A DNA stretch of 64,000 nucleotides from Gulosibacter sp. 10 (GTDB taxonomy: Bacteria > Actinomycetota > Actinomycetes > Actinomycetales > Microbacteriaceae), in assembly GCF_900163695.1 (NCBI RefSeq), contig NZ_FUIC01000017.1, positions 1-64,000 of the forward strand, given 5' to 3'. Of the stretch, positions 34,402 through 43,472 are shown piece by piece. Made by a program: the position numbers and the translations under genes. Under the pieces are notes generated by a model. That model saw nothing but the letters and a program-made list of their open reading frames with translations, searched no databases and was not told the origin of the DNA. The first letter of the stretch is position 1. Each line of letters starts with the position of its first letter.

Positions 34402-34533
34402 CGCTATCTCCTCTTTTCTCCGACCGCGGGGCCGCCGAGCGGCCGCCCGTCTCCTCGCCTTTTCTGCACGGGGTTTGCACGATACCGGTTGCCGGCTGGC
34501 GCGAACCGTCGCGCTCCACACCGCGCCGCGGGA

Positions 34534-35583
34534 TCAGGCCTTCTCCGCGACCGCCGGCGCGGCCCGGCCCCGCGCTCGCCTGCGGAATCCGAGTTCGCGA
34601 TGGCCCATGATCCCCAGCGGCCGGACGATCAGCACGATCAGCAGGATGACGGCGAGGACGAGCTCCGCGGTGCCCGGCGGGAAGGCGATGCCGAGGATCT
34701 GCCCGTCCTGCACGCGCCGCAGGAACTCCTGCAGGGCGCTGATCAGCAGCGTGCCCATCACCGCGCCGCTGAGCGAGAGGTAGCCGCCCACCACGATCAT
34801 CACCACGAACCCGAACATCGCCGCGATGAAGAACGCCGAGACGTGGAAGGTCGTGAGGAAGGAGGCGTAGAGCGAGCCCGAGATGCCGCAGAGGAAGCCG
34901 CTGAGCACCCAGGCGAGGAACCGATGCCGGCCCACGCTGATGCCCGAGGCCTCGGCGGCCCCCGCGTCCTCGCGCGAGGCCCGCAGCTGCAGGCCCGAGG
35001 AGGACACCTTGTAGAGCCAGGCCAGCACGATGGCGAGCACGGCGGCGCCGAGCGCCCACCACACGTCGACGGCCTGGGGGATGCCGATCATGCTCGAGGA
35101 GCCGCGGGTGACGTCCGTCCAGTTGTTGATGACGGTGAACACGATGAGCAGCAGCGAGAGCGTCGCGATGCCCGCCTGCAGGCCGCCGAGCCGCGCGATG
35201 GCGGGCCCGGTGAGGAGCGCGAGCCCGGCCGCGGCGACGCCCGAGAGCAGCAGCGCCACGGGGAAGGAGACCTCGAGGTCGAGCACCCACGCGAACGGCT
35301 CCGGCATGCTCGAGAACATCGACTGCTTGAGCCCGGCGGGGATGGTCAGGTACGCGGTGGCGTAGGCGCCGATCGCCATGAACGCGACGTGGCCGAAGGA
35401 CATGATCCCGGAATTGCCCGAGAACGTGAACAGGCCCACGACGAAGACCACGGAGATGAGCGCGAGCGTCGCGATGTACAGGATGATCGATCCCGAGACG
35501 ACGCCGATGACGGCGACGAGGACCGCGATCCCGCACAGGATGAGCGGGAGGGATTTCGTCGAGCGGAGCTCTTCGGTGAACAT
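34534..35583 (-). CDS. livM: Branched-chain amino acid-type ABC transporter permease, LivM
   Basis: Inner-membrane permease of 349 residues with about 9 hydrophobic segments. The ATG at 35583 overlaps the livH stop (ATGA). The permease loop GLQLRASREDAGAAEASGISVGRHRFLAWVLSGFLCGISGSL fits the EAA-like LivM consensus (visible part: REDAGAAEASGI). The FGHVAFMAIGAYATAYL stretch near residue 70 is also typical. Last component of a full importer (LivKGFHM). Given the enzymes around it, the cargo is probably an amino-acid derivative or amide rather than leucine or isoleucine (inference). Confidence 0.87.
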   Translation of the reverse strand: MFTEELRSTKSLPLILCGIAVLVAVIGVVSGSIILYIATLALISVVFVVGLFTFSGNSGIMSFGHVAFMAIGAYATAYLTIPAGLKQSMFSSMPEPFAWVLDLEVSFPVALLLSGVAAAGLALLTGPAIARLGGLQAGIATLSLLLIVFTVINNWTDVTRGSSSMIGIPQAVDVWWALGAAVLAIVLAWLYKVSSSGLQLRASREDAGAAEASGISVGRHRFLAWVLSGFLCGISGSLYASFLTTFHVSAFFIAAMFGFVVMIVVGGYLSLSGAVMGTLLISALQEFLRRVQDGQILGIAFPPGTAELVLAVILLIVLIVRPLGIMGHRELGFRRRARGRAAPAVAEKA

Positions 35584-36458
35584 CAGGACACCCGGACCTT
35601 CTCGCCCGACAGCAGTCCCTGGGGCCGGACCACCAGGATCGCCATCACGAGCGTGTAGAGGAATGCATCGCGGAAGGGCACCAGCTGCTGCGGGAGGAAG
35701 GCCTCCAGCCCCGCGCTGATGATGCCGAGGAGCAGGCCGCCGAGCACGGCGCCCCGGAGGTTGCTCATGCCGCCGAGCACGGCGCCGACCACGCCGATCA
35801 GCAGGGGCGAGAGCCCCATCTCGGCGGAGATCGCGCCCTGCCGGCCGACCAGGACGACCGCGGAGACGGCGCCGACCACGCCGACGATCGCGAACGCGCT
35901 GATCATCACCACGTTCGTCCTGATGCCGAGCACGTTCGCCATCTCGAAGTTCTCGGAGGAGGCGCGCAGCTGCGCGCCGAGAGAGGTCTTCTGCAGCAGG
36001 AGCATCACGCCCGCGAGCGTGATGCCGCACAGCGCGATCGTCACGAGCTGCAGCACCGATATGCGGCTGCCGAGCACCTCGAAGGAGGTGGACATGAAGC
36101 TCCGCGACGGGACGCCCTGCGCGCGCGGCAGCACCGTCATGCGCGCCACGCTCTGCAGGATGAGGCTCACCGCGAAGGAGGCGATCATCAGCGTCACCGG
36201 ATCGGCGTCGCGCAGCGGTCTGAAGGCGAGCCGCTCCGTGAGCACCGAGACGAGGACGCCCGCGGCGATGGCCGCGAGCAGCGCCACCGGCCAGGGCAGG
36301 GTCCGGCACAGGTACAGGGTGAAGGCCGCGGCGAGGATGATCTCGCCGTAGGCGAAGTTCATGAGTCCGAGGACCCCGAACAGCAGTGCGATGCCGATGG
36401 AGAGCAGGGCGTAGAACGCGCCGAGCCCCACCGCATCCACGATGAACTGGACGAACAT
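35583..36458 (-). CDS. livH: Branched-chain amino acid-type ABC transporter permease, LivH
   Basis: Inner-membrane permease of 291 residues, the usual LivH length. Opening GAFYALLSIGIALLFGVLGLMNFAYGEIILAAAF (landmark LGLMNFAYGE) is diagnostic. The coupling loop is LRASSENFEMANVLGIRTNVV near 170-190. GGMSNLRGAVLGGLLLGI precedes the last helices. The start follows the livF stop with no gap and the stop overlaps livM, so the four Liv genes are translationally coupled. Confidence 0.9.
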   Translation of the reverse strand: MFVQFIVDAVGLGAFYALLSIGIALLFGVLGLMNFAYGEIILAAAFTLYLCRTLPWPVALLAAIAAGVLVSVLTERLAFRPLRDADPVTLMIASFAVSLILQSVARMTVLPRAQGVPSRSFMSTSFEVLGSRISVLQLVTIALCGITLAGVMLLLQKTSLGAQLRASSENFEMANVLGIRTNVVMISAFAIVGVVGAVSAVVLVGRQGAISAEMGLSPLLIGVVGAVLGGMSNLRGAVLGGLLLGIISAGLEAFLPQQLVPFRDAFLYTLVMAILVVRPQGLLSGEKVRVS

Positions 36459-37190
36459 CTATTCCTCTCCCCTCGTGGCGGGCTCGAACCCCAGGTAGTC
36501 CACGACCGCGGGGCTCGCGGCGAGATCCGCCGCCCCGCCCTGGCCGATGATGCGCCCCGGCGGCTGGACCACGTAGGCGCGGTCCGAGATCTCGATGGCG
36601 CGGACGGCGTTCTGCTCGACGAGCATCACCGTCACGCCGTCCTCGGGGAGGGCGCCGATGAAGTCGAAGAGCATGTCGACGACGATCGGGGCGAGCCCGA
36701 GCGTCGGCTCGTCGAGGAGCAGCAGTCGCGGCCTCGAGACCAGGGCGCGGGCGATCACGAGCTGCTGCTGCTCGCCGCCCGACAGCCAGGAGGCGCCCTT
36801 GCCCCAGTACTTCCTGAGGATCGGGAAGCGCGCGAGCTGCGCCTCGATGTCGCGCTCGGCCTCGGCCCGGTCGCGCCGGGGCGTGGTGCCGAGGCGGAGG
36901 TTCTCGGCGACGGTGAGCTTGGCGAACACTCCGCGCTCCTCGGGCACGTAGGCGATCCCCCGCCTGACCCGCTGCTCGATGCGCCCCGAGGCCAGCGGGG
37001 AGTCCTCGAACGCGATCGTCCCGGCGGTGATCGGCGCGAGCCCCGCCACCGCCTTGAGCACGGAGGACTTGCCCGCGCCGTTCTGGCCGACGAGCGAGAC
37101 GATCTCGCCCTCGCCGACCGAGAAGGACGCGCCCTGGACGGCCTTGATCGATTTGCCGTACTGCACGTGCAGGTCGTTGATCTCAAGCAT
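36459..37190 (-). CDS. livF: ABC transporter ATP-binding protein, LivF
   Basis: Cytosolic ATPase of 243 residues. Walker A GQNGAGKS at 35-42, signature LSGGEQQQLVIARAL near 138-152, Walker B LLLLDEPTLGLAP, and a switch His replaced by Gln in the LVEQNAVRAIEISDRAYV segment, as is normal for LivF. Its start overlaps the end of livG by eight bases. Forms a pair with LivG to power uptake through LivHM. Confidence 0.9.
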   Translation of the reverse strand: MLEINDLHVQYGKSIKAVQGASFSVGEGEIVSLVGQNGAGKSSVLKAVAGLAPITAGTIAFEDSPLASGRIEQRVRRGIAYVPEERGVFAKLTVAENLRLGTTPRRDRAEAERDIEAQLARFPILRKYWGKGASWLSGGEQQQLVIARALVSRPRLLLLDEPTLGLAPIVVDMLFDFIGALPEDGVTVMLVEQNAVRAIEISDRAYVVQPPGRIIGQGGAADLAASPAVVDYLGFEPATRGEE

Positions 37191-37953
37191 GGTCGCCCTG
37201 CTTTCCGAAGTAGATCTCGATGACCCTGGGGTCGCGGTAGACCTCGGCCGGGTCGCCCTCCACGACGGTCCTGCCGCTGTCGAGCACGTGGAGCCGGTCG
37301 CAGGTGTTCATCACCACGGACATGTCGTGCTCGACGAGCAGCACGCCGCAGTTGCGCTTGAGCACGAGGTTCTTGATCGACTCGATCAGCTCCTCGCCCT
37401 CGCTCTCGTTCTGGCCCGCGGCGGGCTCGTCGAGCAGGATGAACCTCGGCCTGGTCGCGAGCGCCCGGGCGATGCCGATGCGCCGCACGAGGCCCGCCGA
37501 GGCGCTGCTGGCGGGGATCCCCTGGTGGTCGCCGAGCCAGAGCTCCTCGACGATCTCGTCGATGAGCGGCGCGGCCTCCCGGCTCGAGAGCCCGCTCCCC
37601 ACCGCGGCCGCCTCGATGTTCTGCCTCACGGTGAGGCGGTCGAAGGGGCGGACGCTCTGGAAGGTCCGGGCGATGCCGAGCCGGACGCGACGGCGGATGG
37701 GATCGCGCGTGACGTCCCGATCGCCCAGGCGGATCCTCCCCGCGCTCGGGCGGAGGAGCCCGCTGATGAGGTTGAGCGTGGTCGTCTTGCCCGAGCCGTT
37801 CGGCCCGATGAGCCCGAGGACCTCGCCCCGCCGCACCTCGAAGGAGACGTCGTCGACGGCCTTGACGGCGCCGAACGTGATGCCCGCGGCGTCGACGACG
37901 AGCGCCTCCGGTTCCGCCGCGGCGCTCGGCGCGGATGGGTTTTCCGTGTTCAC
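37183..37953 (-). CDS. livG: ABC transporter ATP-binding protein, LivG, with unusual signature motif
   Basis: ATPase subunit of 256 residues with a GTG start at 37953 and a 20-residue N-terminal extension (PSAPSAAAEPEAL). Walker A GPNGSGKT is intact near 50-57, the Q loop is TFQSVRPFDRLTV, Walker B RFILLDEPAAGQN, and the H loop LLVEHDMSVV. The ABC signature, normally LPYGQQRRLEIARAL in LivG, reads SASAGLVRRIGIARAL here, so the Gly-Gln pair that contacts ATP is replaced. As LivF keeps a standard signature, one of the two ATP sites may be degenerate. It follows livK with an 80-bp gap. Confidence 0.87.
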   Translation of the reverse strand: MNTENPSAPSAAAEPEALVVDAAGITFGAVKAVDDVSFEVRRGEVLGLIGPNGSGKTTTLNLISGLLRPSAGRIRLGDRDVTRDPIRRRVRLGIARTFQSVRPFDRLTVRQNIEAAAVGSGLSSREAAPLIDEIVEELWLGDHQGIPASSASAGLVRRIGIARALATRPRFILLDEPAAGQNESEGEELIESIKNLVLKRNCGVLLVEHDMSVVMNTCDRLHVLDSGRTVVEGDPAEVYRDPRVIEIYFGKQGDHA

Positions 37954-38035
37954 GGCTGACCGCCTTCGTGTCGGGCGGGGCGCCCCGGGAGGTCCCGGGA
38001 GGCCCCGCCTGCGAGAATCGTCCGGTCCATCGCGC

Positions 38036-39292
38036 CTACTGCGTCGCGCAGGCGTTGCCGTCGCCGGTGTCGGGGATGAGCGCGGCCGTGTGCTGGGTCA
38101 CGAACTCGACCTCCCCGCCCGAGAGCTCGAGGATGCTGAAGGGGAAGTCGATGATCTTGTTGCAGGTCTCGTTGAAGTACTGCAGCTCGCCGATCGGCGT
38201 CTCCACGGCGATCCCCGCCTGGATGGTCTCGTAGATGGGCTCGGGCTCGAACGACGCCGTCTCCGCGAGCGCCTGCTCGAGCATGAGCATGAGGTTGTAC
38301 CCGTGCAGGGCGTATCCCGAGGAGGGCTCCGCGTCGTACTTCGCCTGGTAGGCGTCGACGAACTCCTGGGGCCCCTCGGAGTCGGCGCCGCTGCAGTACA
38401 CGTAGCACGTGAACGCCGTGTAGTACACGTCGGACACGTTGCCGGCGATGTCGATGAGCAGCTGGCCGTCGACGGCCGCGGGGGTCACGATCGGCAGGTC
38501 GATGCCGCTGTCGCGGATCTGCTTGACCGCGGTGGCCCCGGCCGGGTTCCAGCTCGCGACGTAGATGAAGTCGAGGTCCGCGGCGTTCGCCCGGATGTCG
38601 CTGATCTGCGCGCCGATGTCCACGGAGTCGCCGCCCGGGAAGCTGCTCGTCCCGACGACCTCGCCGCCGAGCTCCTCGAACGCCGCCTGGAAGTAGACGC
38701 CGGTCGACTTGGTGTACTCGATGCTCTCGTCCTGCAGCAGGTAGGCGGACGTCCAGTCCTGGTCGAACGCCCAGGACGCGCCCGTCGCGCCTTCCACGTC
38801 CGAGCCCGCGTTCGCCGTGAACACGTGATCGCCCAGCGTGGTCCGGTCGGCGGTCTTCGGGTCGCCCGCGCAGATCGAGATCGCCGGGATCCCGGCTCCC
38901 TGCGCGGCGATGGCCCCGGGGGCGCTGAGGTCGAAGTCGCAGGGGGTCACGATGAGGTCGGCGCCCTCGGCGATCAGCTCGGAGGTCACGACGCCCATCG
39001 TCTCGGTGCTGGACTGCACGTCCTTCACGACGGTGCGGATCTCGGTGCCGTCGATGCCCCCGTTCTCGTTGATCTCCTCCACCCGCAGGAGCGCGGCGTT
39101 GCCCGGTTCCACATCGAACGGGGCCATGTTGCCGCTCTGCGAGAGCGCGAAGCCGATCACGATCTCGTCGGCGTCGCCGGAGCCGCCCCCGCCGGCGGCC
39201 GCGCAGCCGCTCAGGACGAGCCCCGCGGCCGCCGTGAGGCCGATGGCGGCGGGCCCCCATCGCCGAGCGCTCGCTCGCTTGCTGGTATTCAT
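38036..39292 (-). CDS. livK: ABC transporter substrate-binding lipoprotein, LivK/Peripla_BP_6 type
   Basis: Periplasmic-type binding protein of 418 residues, anchored as a lipoprotein: signal peptide with lipobox LSGC near residue 30. The family opening DEIVIGFALSQSGNMAPFD and EINENGGIDG is clear, followed by SELIAEGADLIVTPCDFDLSAPGAIAAQGAGIP. The usual conserved serine-threonine ligand segment is represented by VTPCDFD. Several cysteines in the C-terminal half (TCYVYCSG, ETCNKI, NACATQ) may form disulfides. GGAGAAC ribosome binding site. It captures the substrate for LivGFHM; the ligand is not predictable. Confidence 0.88.
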   Translation of the reverse strand: MNTSKRASARRWGPAAIGLTAAAGLVLSGCAAAGGGGSGDADEIVIGFALSQSGNMAPFDVEPGNAALLRVEEINENGGIDGTEIRTVVKDVQSSTETMGVVTSELIAEGADLIVTPCDFDLSAPGAIAAQGAGIPAISICAGDPKTADRTTLGDHVFTANAGSDVEGATGASWAFDQDWTSAYLLQDESIEYTKSTGVYFQAAFEELGGEVVGTSSFPGGDSVDIGAQISDIRANAADLDFIYVASWNPAGATAVKQIRDSGIDLPIVTPAAVDGQLLIDIAGNVSDVYYTAFTCYVYCSGADSEGPQEFVDAYQAKYDAEPSSGYALHGYNLMLMLEQALAETASFEPEPIYETIQAGIAVETPIGELQYFNETCNKIIDFPFSILELSGGEVEFVTQHTAALIPDTGDGNACATQ

Positions 39293-39326
39293 GCTGGTGT
39301 TCTCCTTGATCTGCGGGCGCCGTCGA

Positions 39327-40631
39327 TCACTGCTGATCGGCGACGCGTTGGAATGCCGTGCGCGCGACGTCGAGCGCCCGGTCGATATCTGCCTCGGTGG
39401 TGGAGGCGTTGAGTCGGCGGTCCCCGGTGGGGGCCGAGGGTTCGAGGACGCCGCCCTCGAGCAGCGTCTCGTGGTAGAGGCGGTAGCTCGCGGTGTCGAC
39501 GTCCATGGTGTCGCGGAAGGTGCGCGGCGCGCCCTGCCGGAAGTAGACGGCCCACTCGGAGCCGAGTCCGACGACGCTCGCCGTGGCTCCCGTCTCCGCG
39601 ATGGCCCGCTCGAGGCCGCTCCGGAGGCGGTCGCCGAGCTCGTAGAGCCGGTCGACGGTCCGCTCCCGCCGCATGATCTCGAGCGTCTTCAGCGCCGCGG
39701 CCACCGCGTAGGGCTGGCCGTTGTAGGTGCCGTCGATGGTGGCGGTGTCGCGGGCGTAGGCGCCGAGGTGCGCCATGACGGAGTCGCGGCCCGCGATGCC
39801 GGCCAGGGAGTAGCCGTTGGCGATGGCCTTGCCGAAGATCGCGAGGTCCGGGGTCACGCCGCAGATGCTCTGGTATCCCCCGAGCGCGGAGCGGAATCCG
39901 GTCTTCACCTCGTCCATGACGAAGACGACGGCGTGGCGGTCGCACAGCTCGCGGAGGGTCTCGAGGAACCCGGGCTCGGCCGGCACGCAGCCGAAGCTGT
40001 GCACGTAGCCCTCGGCGAAGGCCGCCGCGAGCTCGTCTCCGTGCTCGGCGAACGCCGCGCGGAGCCCGGCCTCGTCGTTCCACTCCACCACGACCACGTC
40101 GTCGGTGACGGCGGGGTGGAGGCCCGCGGAGTTCGGCGTGTTCAGCGGCGACTCGGGGGTCAGGTCCCCGCGGGCGCCGCCGACGGCGACGTGGTCGCTC
40201 CAGCCGTGATAGGAGCCGTGGAACTTGAGGATGCGGCGCCGTCCCGTGGCGGCGCGGGCCAGGTGCACCGCGTGCATGCCCGCGTCGGTCCCCGAGGTGC
40301 AGAACGCGACCTTCTCCGCGCACGGCATGAGGTCGCACACCTCCTCGGCGAGCTGCGCCTCGCCGAGCTGCGGGCCCACGCCCGTGATGTCGCAGGTGCT
40401 CGCGGCCTCGAAGACGGCGCGGTTCACCCGCTCGTCGCAGTGGCCGAGCACGATCGGGCCCCACGCGTTGAGGAAGTCGGTGTACTGCGCGCCCTCCTGG
40501 TCCCACAGGTAGGCCCCCTTCGCCCGCGTGAAGACCTGCTGCCAGCCGACGCGGTGGCCCGAGGAGACGCCTCGGGGCACGTATCGCTTCGCCTTCTCCC
40601 ATCCGGGCTGGGCTGATGAGTGCTGTGTCAT
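39327..40631 (-). CDS. Class III aminotransferase / glutamate-1-semialdehyde aminomutase-like
   Basis: PLP enzyme of 434 residues. The opening RYVPRGVSSGHRV resembles glutamate-1-semialdehyde 2,1-aminomutase, as do AFCTSGTDAGMHAVHLARAATGR and FHGSYHGWSDH. D240-E241 lie in FVMDEVKTGFR and the PLP lysine is K268 in IFGKAIANGYSLAGIAG. The gene is in a catabolic operon between a binding protein and a GMC oxidase, not among haem genes, and the family includes many amino-group transferases, so a role as aminotransferase or aminomutase on the pathway compound is more likely than haem synthesis. GAAGGA ribosome binding site. Confidence 0.83.
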   Translation of the reverse strand: MTQHSSAQPGWEKAKRYVPRGVSSGHRVGWQQVFTRAKGAYLWDQEGAQYTDFLNAWGPIVLGHCDERVNRAVFEAASTCDITGVGPQLGEAQLAEEVCDLMPCAEKVAFCTSGTDAGMHAVHLARAATGRRRILKFHGSYHGWSDHVAVGGARGDLTPESPLNTPNSAGLHPAVTDDVVVVEWNDEAGLRAAFAEHGDELAAAFAEGYVHSFGCVPAEPGFLETLRELCDRHAVVFVMDEVKTGFRSALGGYQSICGVTPDLAIFGKAIANGYSLAGIAGRDSVMAHLGAYARDTATIDGTYNGQPYAVAAALKTLEIMRRERTVDRLYELGDRLRSGLERAIAETGATASVVGLGSEWAVYFRQGAPRTFRDTMDVDTASYRLYHETLLEGGVLEPSAPTGDRRLNASTTEADIDRALDVARTAFQRVADQQ

Positions 40632-40689
40632 GATCGTCCTTCCTGGTGGATCGGCGTGCGGCGGTGCGGAGCCGGTTCGGCGGCCCTGC

Positions 40690-42126
40690 TCATCGGTCGA
40701 GCTCCTCGCGCAGGGCGGCGGTGAGCCGCTCCGCGATCATCGCCGTCGGCAGGTTCGAGTTGGCGCTCGGCACGAGCGGCATGATCGAGGCGTCGAAGAC
40801 GTGGGCGTTCTCGAGCCCGTGGATCCTGCCGCGCTGGTCGACCACCGCGCCCTCGTCGCCCTCCCCGCCCATCCGGGCGGTGCCGACCGCGTGGAAGTAG
40901 TCGCCGACGTAGGTGGAGAGCCACTGCTCGAAGAACTCCTCGTCCCGCAGCCGGTCGAGCGGGGTGCCGATCTCGTCGACGAACACCTCGTCGACGATGC
41001 GGCGGAAGCTCGGGGCCTCGAGGACGCGCTCGAGCGCGCGCATCGCGTCGCGCATCGCCGTGCGGTCCTCCTCGGTGCTGAGCATCCGCTCGTAGACCAC
41101 CGGGGGCTTCATCGGGTCCTCGGGGTCGAGCTCGAGGTATCCGGTGGAGGTCACGCGCATGAGCGCGGCCATGATGAGGCCGTGGTTGGCGGGGCCCGGA
41201 TGGAGCAGCGTGCCGTGCAGCGGCAGCAGGTTGATGTCGTGCTCGCGCACGGAGGAGGAGCAGCGCAGGACCGCGCCGATCGCGGGGATGCTCCGGTCGG
41301 CCTCGCGGTAGGGCTCCCGCATCGAGAAGTAGACGGAGGCGGCGGGATGGTCCTGCAGCCCCTTGCCGATGCCGGGCAGGTCGAGCCCGGTGCGCAGGAG
41401 GATCGACGGCGTCTCGAAGGCGCCGGCGCAGAGCACGACGCGATCGGCCTCGAGGATCCGGCCGTCGCCGAGGCGCACGCCCGTCGCCCGGCCGTCGCGG
41501 AGCTCTAGGCTGTGCACCTGCGAGCGGTCGAGGACGCGGAGGTTCGGGCGCGGGCGCGCGGGCTCGAGGTAGGCCTCGCGGCTCGAGTACCGCTTGCCGT
41601 CGCGCGCGTTGCGCCACAGCCGTCCGCTGCCGTCCACGGGCTCGTAGGTGTCGATGTCCTCGGGCAGGTCGAGCGCGCTGCCGGCCTCGATGAGCGCCCG
41701 GTCGACCGGGGTGAGCTCCTCGTCGGCCGAGACGACGAGATCCTCCTTGAGCAGCTCGAACCACGGCCGGACGTGCTCCCAGCTCCACTCGTCGAGCCCG
41801 AAGTCCTCGACCCAGGCCCGGTAGTCCTCGGGCACGCCCGGCACCGCGAGCATCGCGTTCGTCGTCGCCGAGCCCCCGACGCCGGTGCCCCTGCGGTAGG
41901 GGCGGGCCGGATCGTTCTCCAGCTTCTCGGCGTAGAGGTCGCTGTAGAAGGCGTCGGCCTCCTCGAGCGCGTCGAGCCAGTTCACGGAGGTGAGGTTCGG
42001 CAGCGAGGCCAGCGGGGTGTCGGGCCCGGCCTCCAGCAGCGTGACCCGGATGTCGGGGCATTCGGTCAGGCGGGCCGCGACGATGCATCCGGCGGTGCCC
42101 GCGCCTACGACGATGATGTGTTCCAT
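40690..42126 (-). CDS. GMC-family FAD oxidoreductase
   Basis: Glucose-methanol-choline oxidoreductase of 478 residues, short for the family (usually 500-570). FAD-binding VVGAGTAGCIVAARL at residues 6-20, GTGVGGSATTNAMLAVPG near 82-99 (GMC signature 1 region), and VVLCAGAFETPSILLRTG (signature 2) near 225-242. The C-terminal active site is FHAVGTARMGGEGDEGAV, giving the catalytic His, and SANSNLPTAMIAER with the partner Asn. It probably oxidises an alcohol or amine-derived alcohol to a carbonyl. It follows the MftD-like gene by 41 bp; in mycofactocin loci a GMC enzyme (MftG) also accompanies MftD. Confidence 0.86.
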   Translation of the reverse strand: MEHIIVVGAGTAGCIVAARLTECPDIRVTLLEAGPDTPLASLPNLTSVNWLDALEEADAFYSDLYAEKLENDPARPYRRGTGVGGSATTNAMLAVPGVPEDYRAWVEDFGLDEWSWEHVRPWFELLKEDLVVSADEELTPVDRALIEAGSALDLPEDIDTYEPVDGSGRLWRNARDGKRYSSREAYLEPARPRPNLRVLDRSQVHSLELRDGRATGVRLGDGRILEADRVVLCAGAFETPSILLRTGLDLPGIGKGLQDHPAASVYFSMREPYREADRSIPAIGAVLRCSSSVREHDINLLPLHGTLLHPGPANHGLIMAALMRVTSTGYLELDPEDPMKPPVVYERMLSTEEDRTAMRDAMRALERVLEAPSFRRIVDEVFVDEIGTPLDRLRDEEFFEQWLSTYVGDYFHAVGTARMGGEGDEGAVVDQRGRIHGLENAHVFDASIMPLVPSANSNLPTAMIAERLTAALREELDR

Positions 42127-42167
42127 TGCGCTCCTCTGCGTCGGATGGAGTGTTCGGGGCGGCCGCG

Positions 42168-43349
42168 CTAGCGGGCCGGTCGCTGGAAGAAGTCGCTGTT
42201 CAGGACCATGAGGTCGTCTCGGGATATCTCGTCGAGGCTGGATCGGCCGATGCCGAGCATGGTCTCCCGGACGCCGCGCTTGAGGATGTCGAGCACCCGG
42301 TAGACGCCCGCCTGGCCGGCGACGGCGAGGCCGTAGAGATACGCGCGGCCCACGAACACCGCCTTGGCGCCGAGCGCGAGGCACTTCACGACGTCGGATC
42401 CGCGGCGCACGCCGCCGTCGACCATGACCTCGATGCGGTCGCCGACCGCCTCCGCGATATAGGGCAGGAAGCGGATCGTGGCGGGCGTGCCGTCGATGTT
42501 GTTGCCGCCGTGGTTGGAGACCGAGATCGCGTCGGCGCCGATGTCGACGGCGATCTCGGCGTCCTTGACGGTGGTGATGCCCTTGATCATGAGCGGCCCG
42601 TCCCAGATGCCGCGGATCCACTCGATGTCCGCGACGGTCGGGGCCGGGGTCTGCTCGAACTCGCTCCAGGCCTCGCCGAAGTAGGGGATGTGGCCGTCCG
42701 GCATGAACAGGTTCGGCACCTTGAGCTCGGGGATGCGGCCGCGTCGGAGATACTGGGCCAGCCAGCCGGGCCGCGAGAGCGCGATCGGCGCGAGCCGCGC
42801 CATCGTCGCGAGGCCGAGGTCGCTGGGCGGCGCGATCGGCACGCCCCCGTCGCGACGCGGCGTGTGCGACCAGTCCAGGGTGACGATGAGCGCCTTGGCG
42901 CCGGCCTCCCGGGCCCGCTCCACGCGGCGGCGGATGCGGTCGCGCGTGCCCACCCAGTAGAGCTGGAAGAACGTGTCGGGGTTGGCGCCGACCACGCGGT
43001 CGACCGGGTCGGCCGACCACGAGCTGAGCCCCATGGCGGTGCCCATCTGGTGGGCCGCGGCGGCCGCGGCGGTCTCTCCCCCGGGGTGGATCGCCTGGGC
43101 GCCCACCGGCGACACGATGACGGGGAAGCCGATGTCGACGCCCATGATCCTCGTGGCGGTGTCGATGCTCGCGGGCCGGTCGAAGATCGTCGGCGAGAAG
43201 CCCAGCTGCTCGAATGCGCGGACGTTCTCCGAGAGCGTCCACTGCTTCTCGTTGCCCGCCTTCACCGCGAGCCAGACGTCGTGCGGCAGTTTGCGCTTCG
43301 CGAGCTTCTCCGCTTCGGCGAGCGTCTGGAAAGGCACCGGTCCAACCAT
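42168..43349 (-). CDS. MftD-like FMN-dependent alpha-hydroxy-acid oxidase family protein
   Basis: FMN enzyme of 393 residues with a TIM-barrel fold. Landmarks: PVIVSPVGAQAIHPGGE at 76-92, FFQLYWVGTRD, LIVTLDW, K256 in LMIKGITT, catalytic H280 in AISVSNHGGNNIDGTPA, and VMVDGGVRRGSDVVKCLALGAKAVFVGRAYLYGLAVAG. It resembles MftD, the pre-mycofactocin synthase, more than lactate or glycolate oxidase, including the KLPHDVW start and WTLSENVRAFEQLGFSP. In lactate-type enzymes the residue three after the His is Arg and binds the substrate carboxylate; here it is N283, as in MftD. No mftA, B, C, E or F gene is in the window. First gene of the long minus operon; AAGGAGG ribosome binding site. Confidence 0.85.
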   Translation of the reverse strand: MVGPVPFQTLAEAEKLAKRKLPHDVWLAVKAGNEKQWTLSENVRAFEQLGFSPTIFDRPASIDTATRIMGVDIGFPVIVSPVGAQAIHPGGETAAAAAAHQMGTAMGLSSWSADPVDRVVGANPDTFFQLYWVGTRDRIRRRVERAREAGAKALIVTLDWSHTPRRDGGVPIAPPSDLGLATMARLAPIALSRPGWLAQYLRRGRIPELKVPNLFMPDGHIPYFGEAWSEFEQTPAPTVADIEWIRGIWDGPLMIKGITTVKDAEIAVDIGADAISVSNHGGNNIDGTPATIRFLPYIAEAVGDRIEVMVDGGVRRGSDVVKCLALGAKAVFVGRAYLYGLAVAGQAGVYRVLDILKRGVRETMLGIGRSSLDEISRDDLMVLNSDFFQRPAR

Positions 43350-43472
43350 CTCGTTCCTCCTTGAACGTCATCGGCCGCGTCGCGGTCCGTCGTGAACGGC
43401 GACGCTCGAGGCTTCGGAAGAAACCTCTCAGCTTGCGTCAAGCGTAAGGAATCGACACGAACATTTCAATAC

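Noticed and set aside
39327-40631. Assignment as hemL (glutamate-1-semialdehyde aminomutase)
   Set aside because: Sequence is hemL-like, but the gene lies in a catabolic operon without haem genes; a pathway aminotransferase or aminomutase is more likely.
33505-43349. Mycofactocin biosynthesis locus
   Set aside because: MftD-like and GMC genes are present but mftA, mftB, the radical SAM mftC, mftE and mftF are missing.
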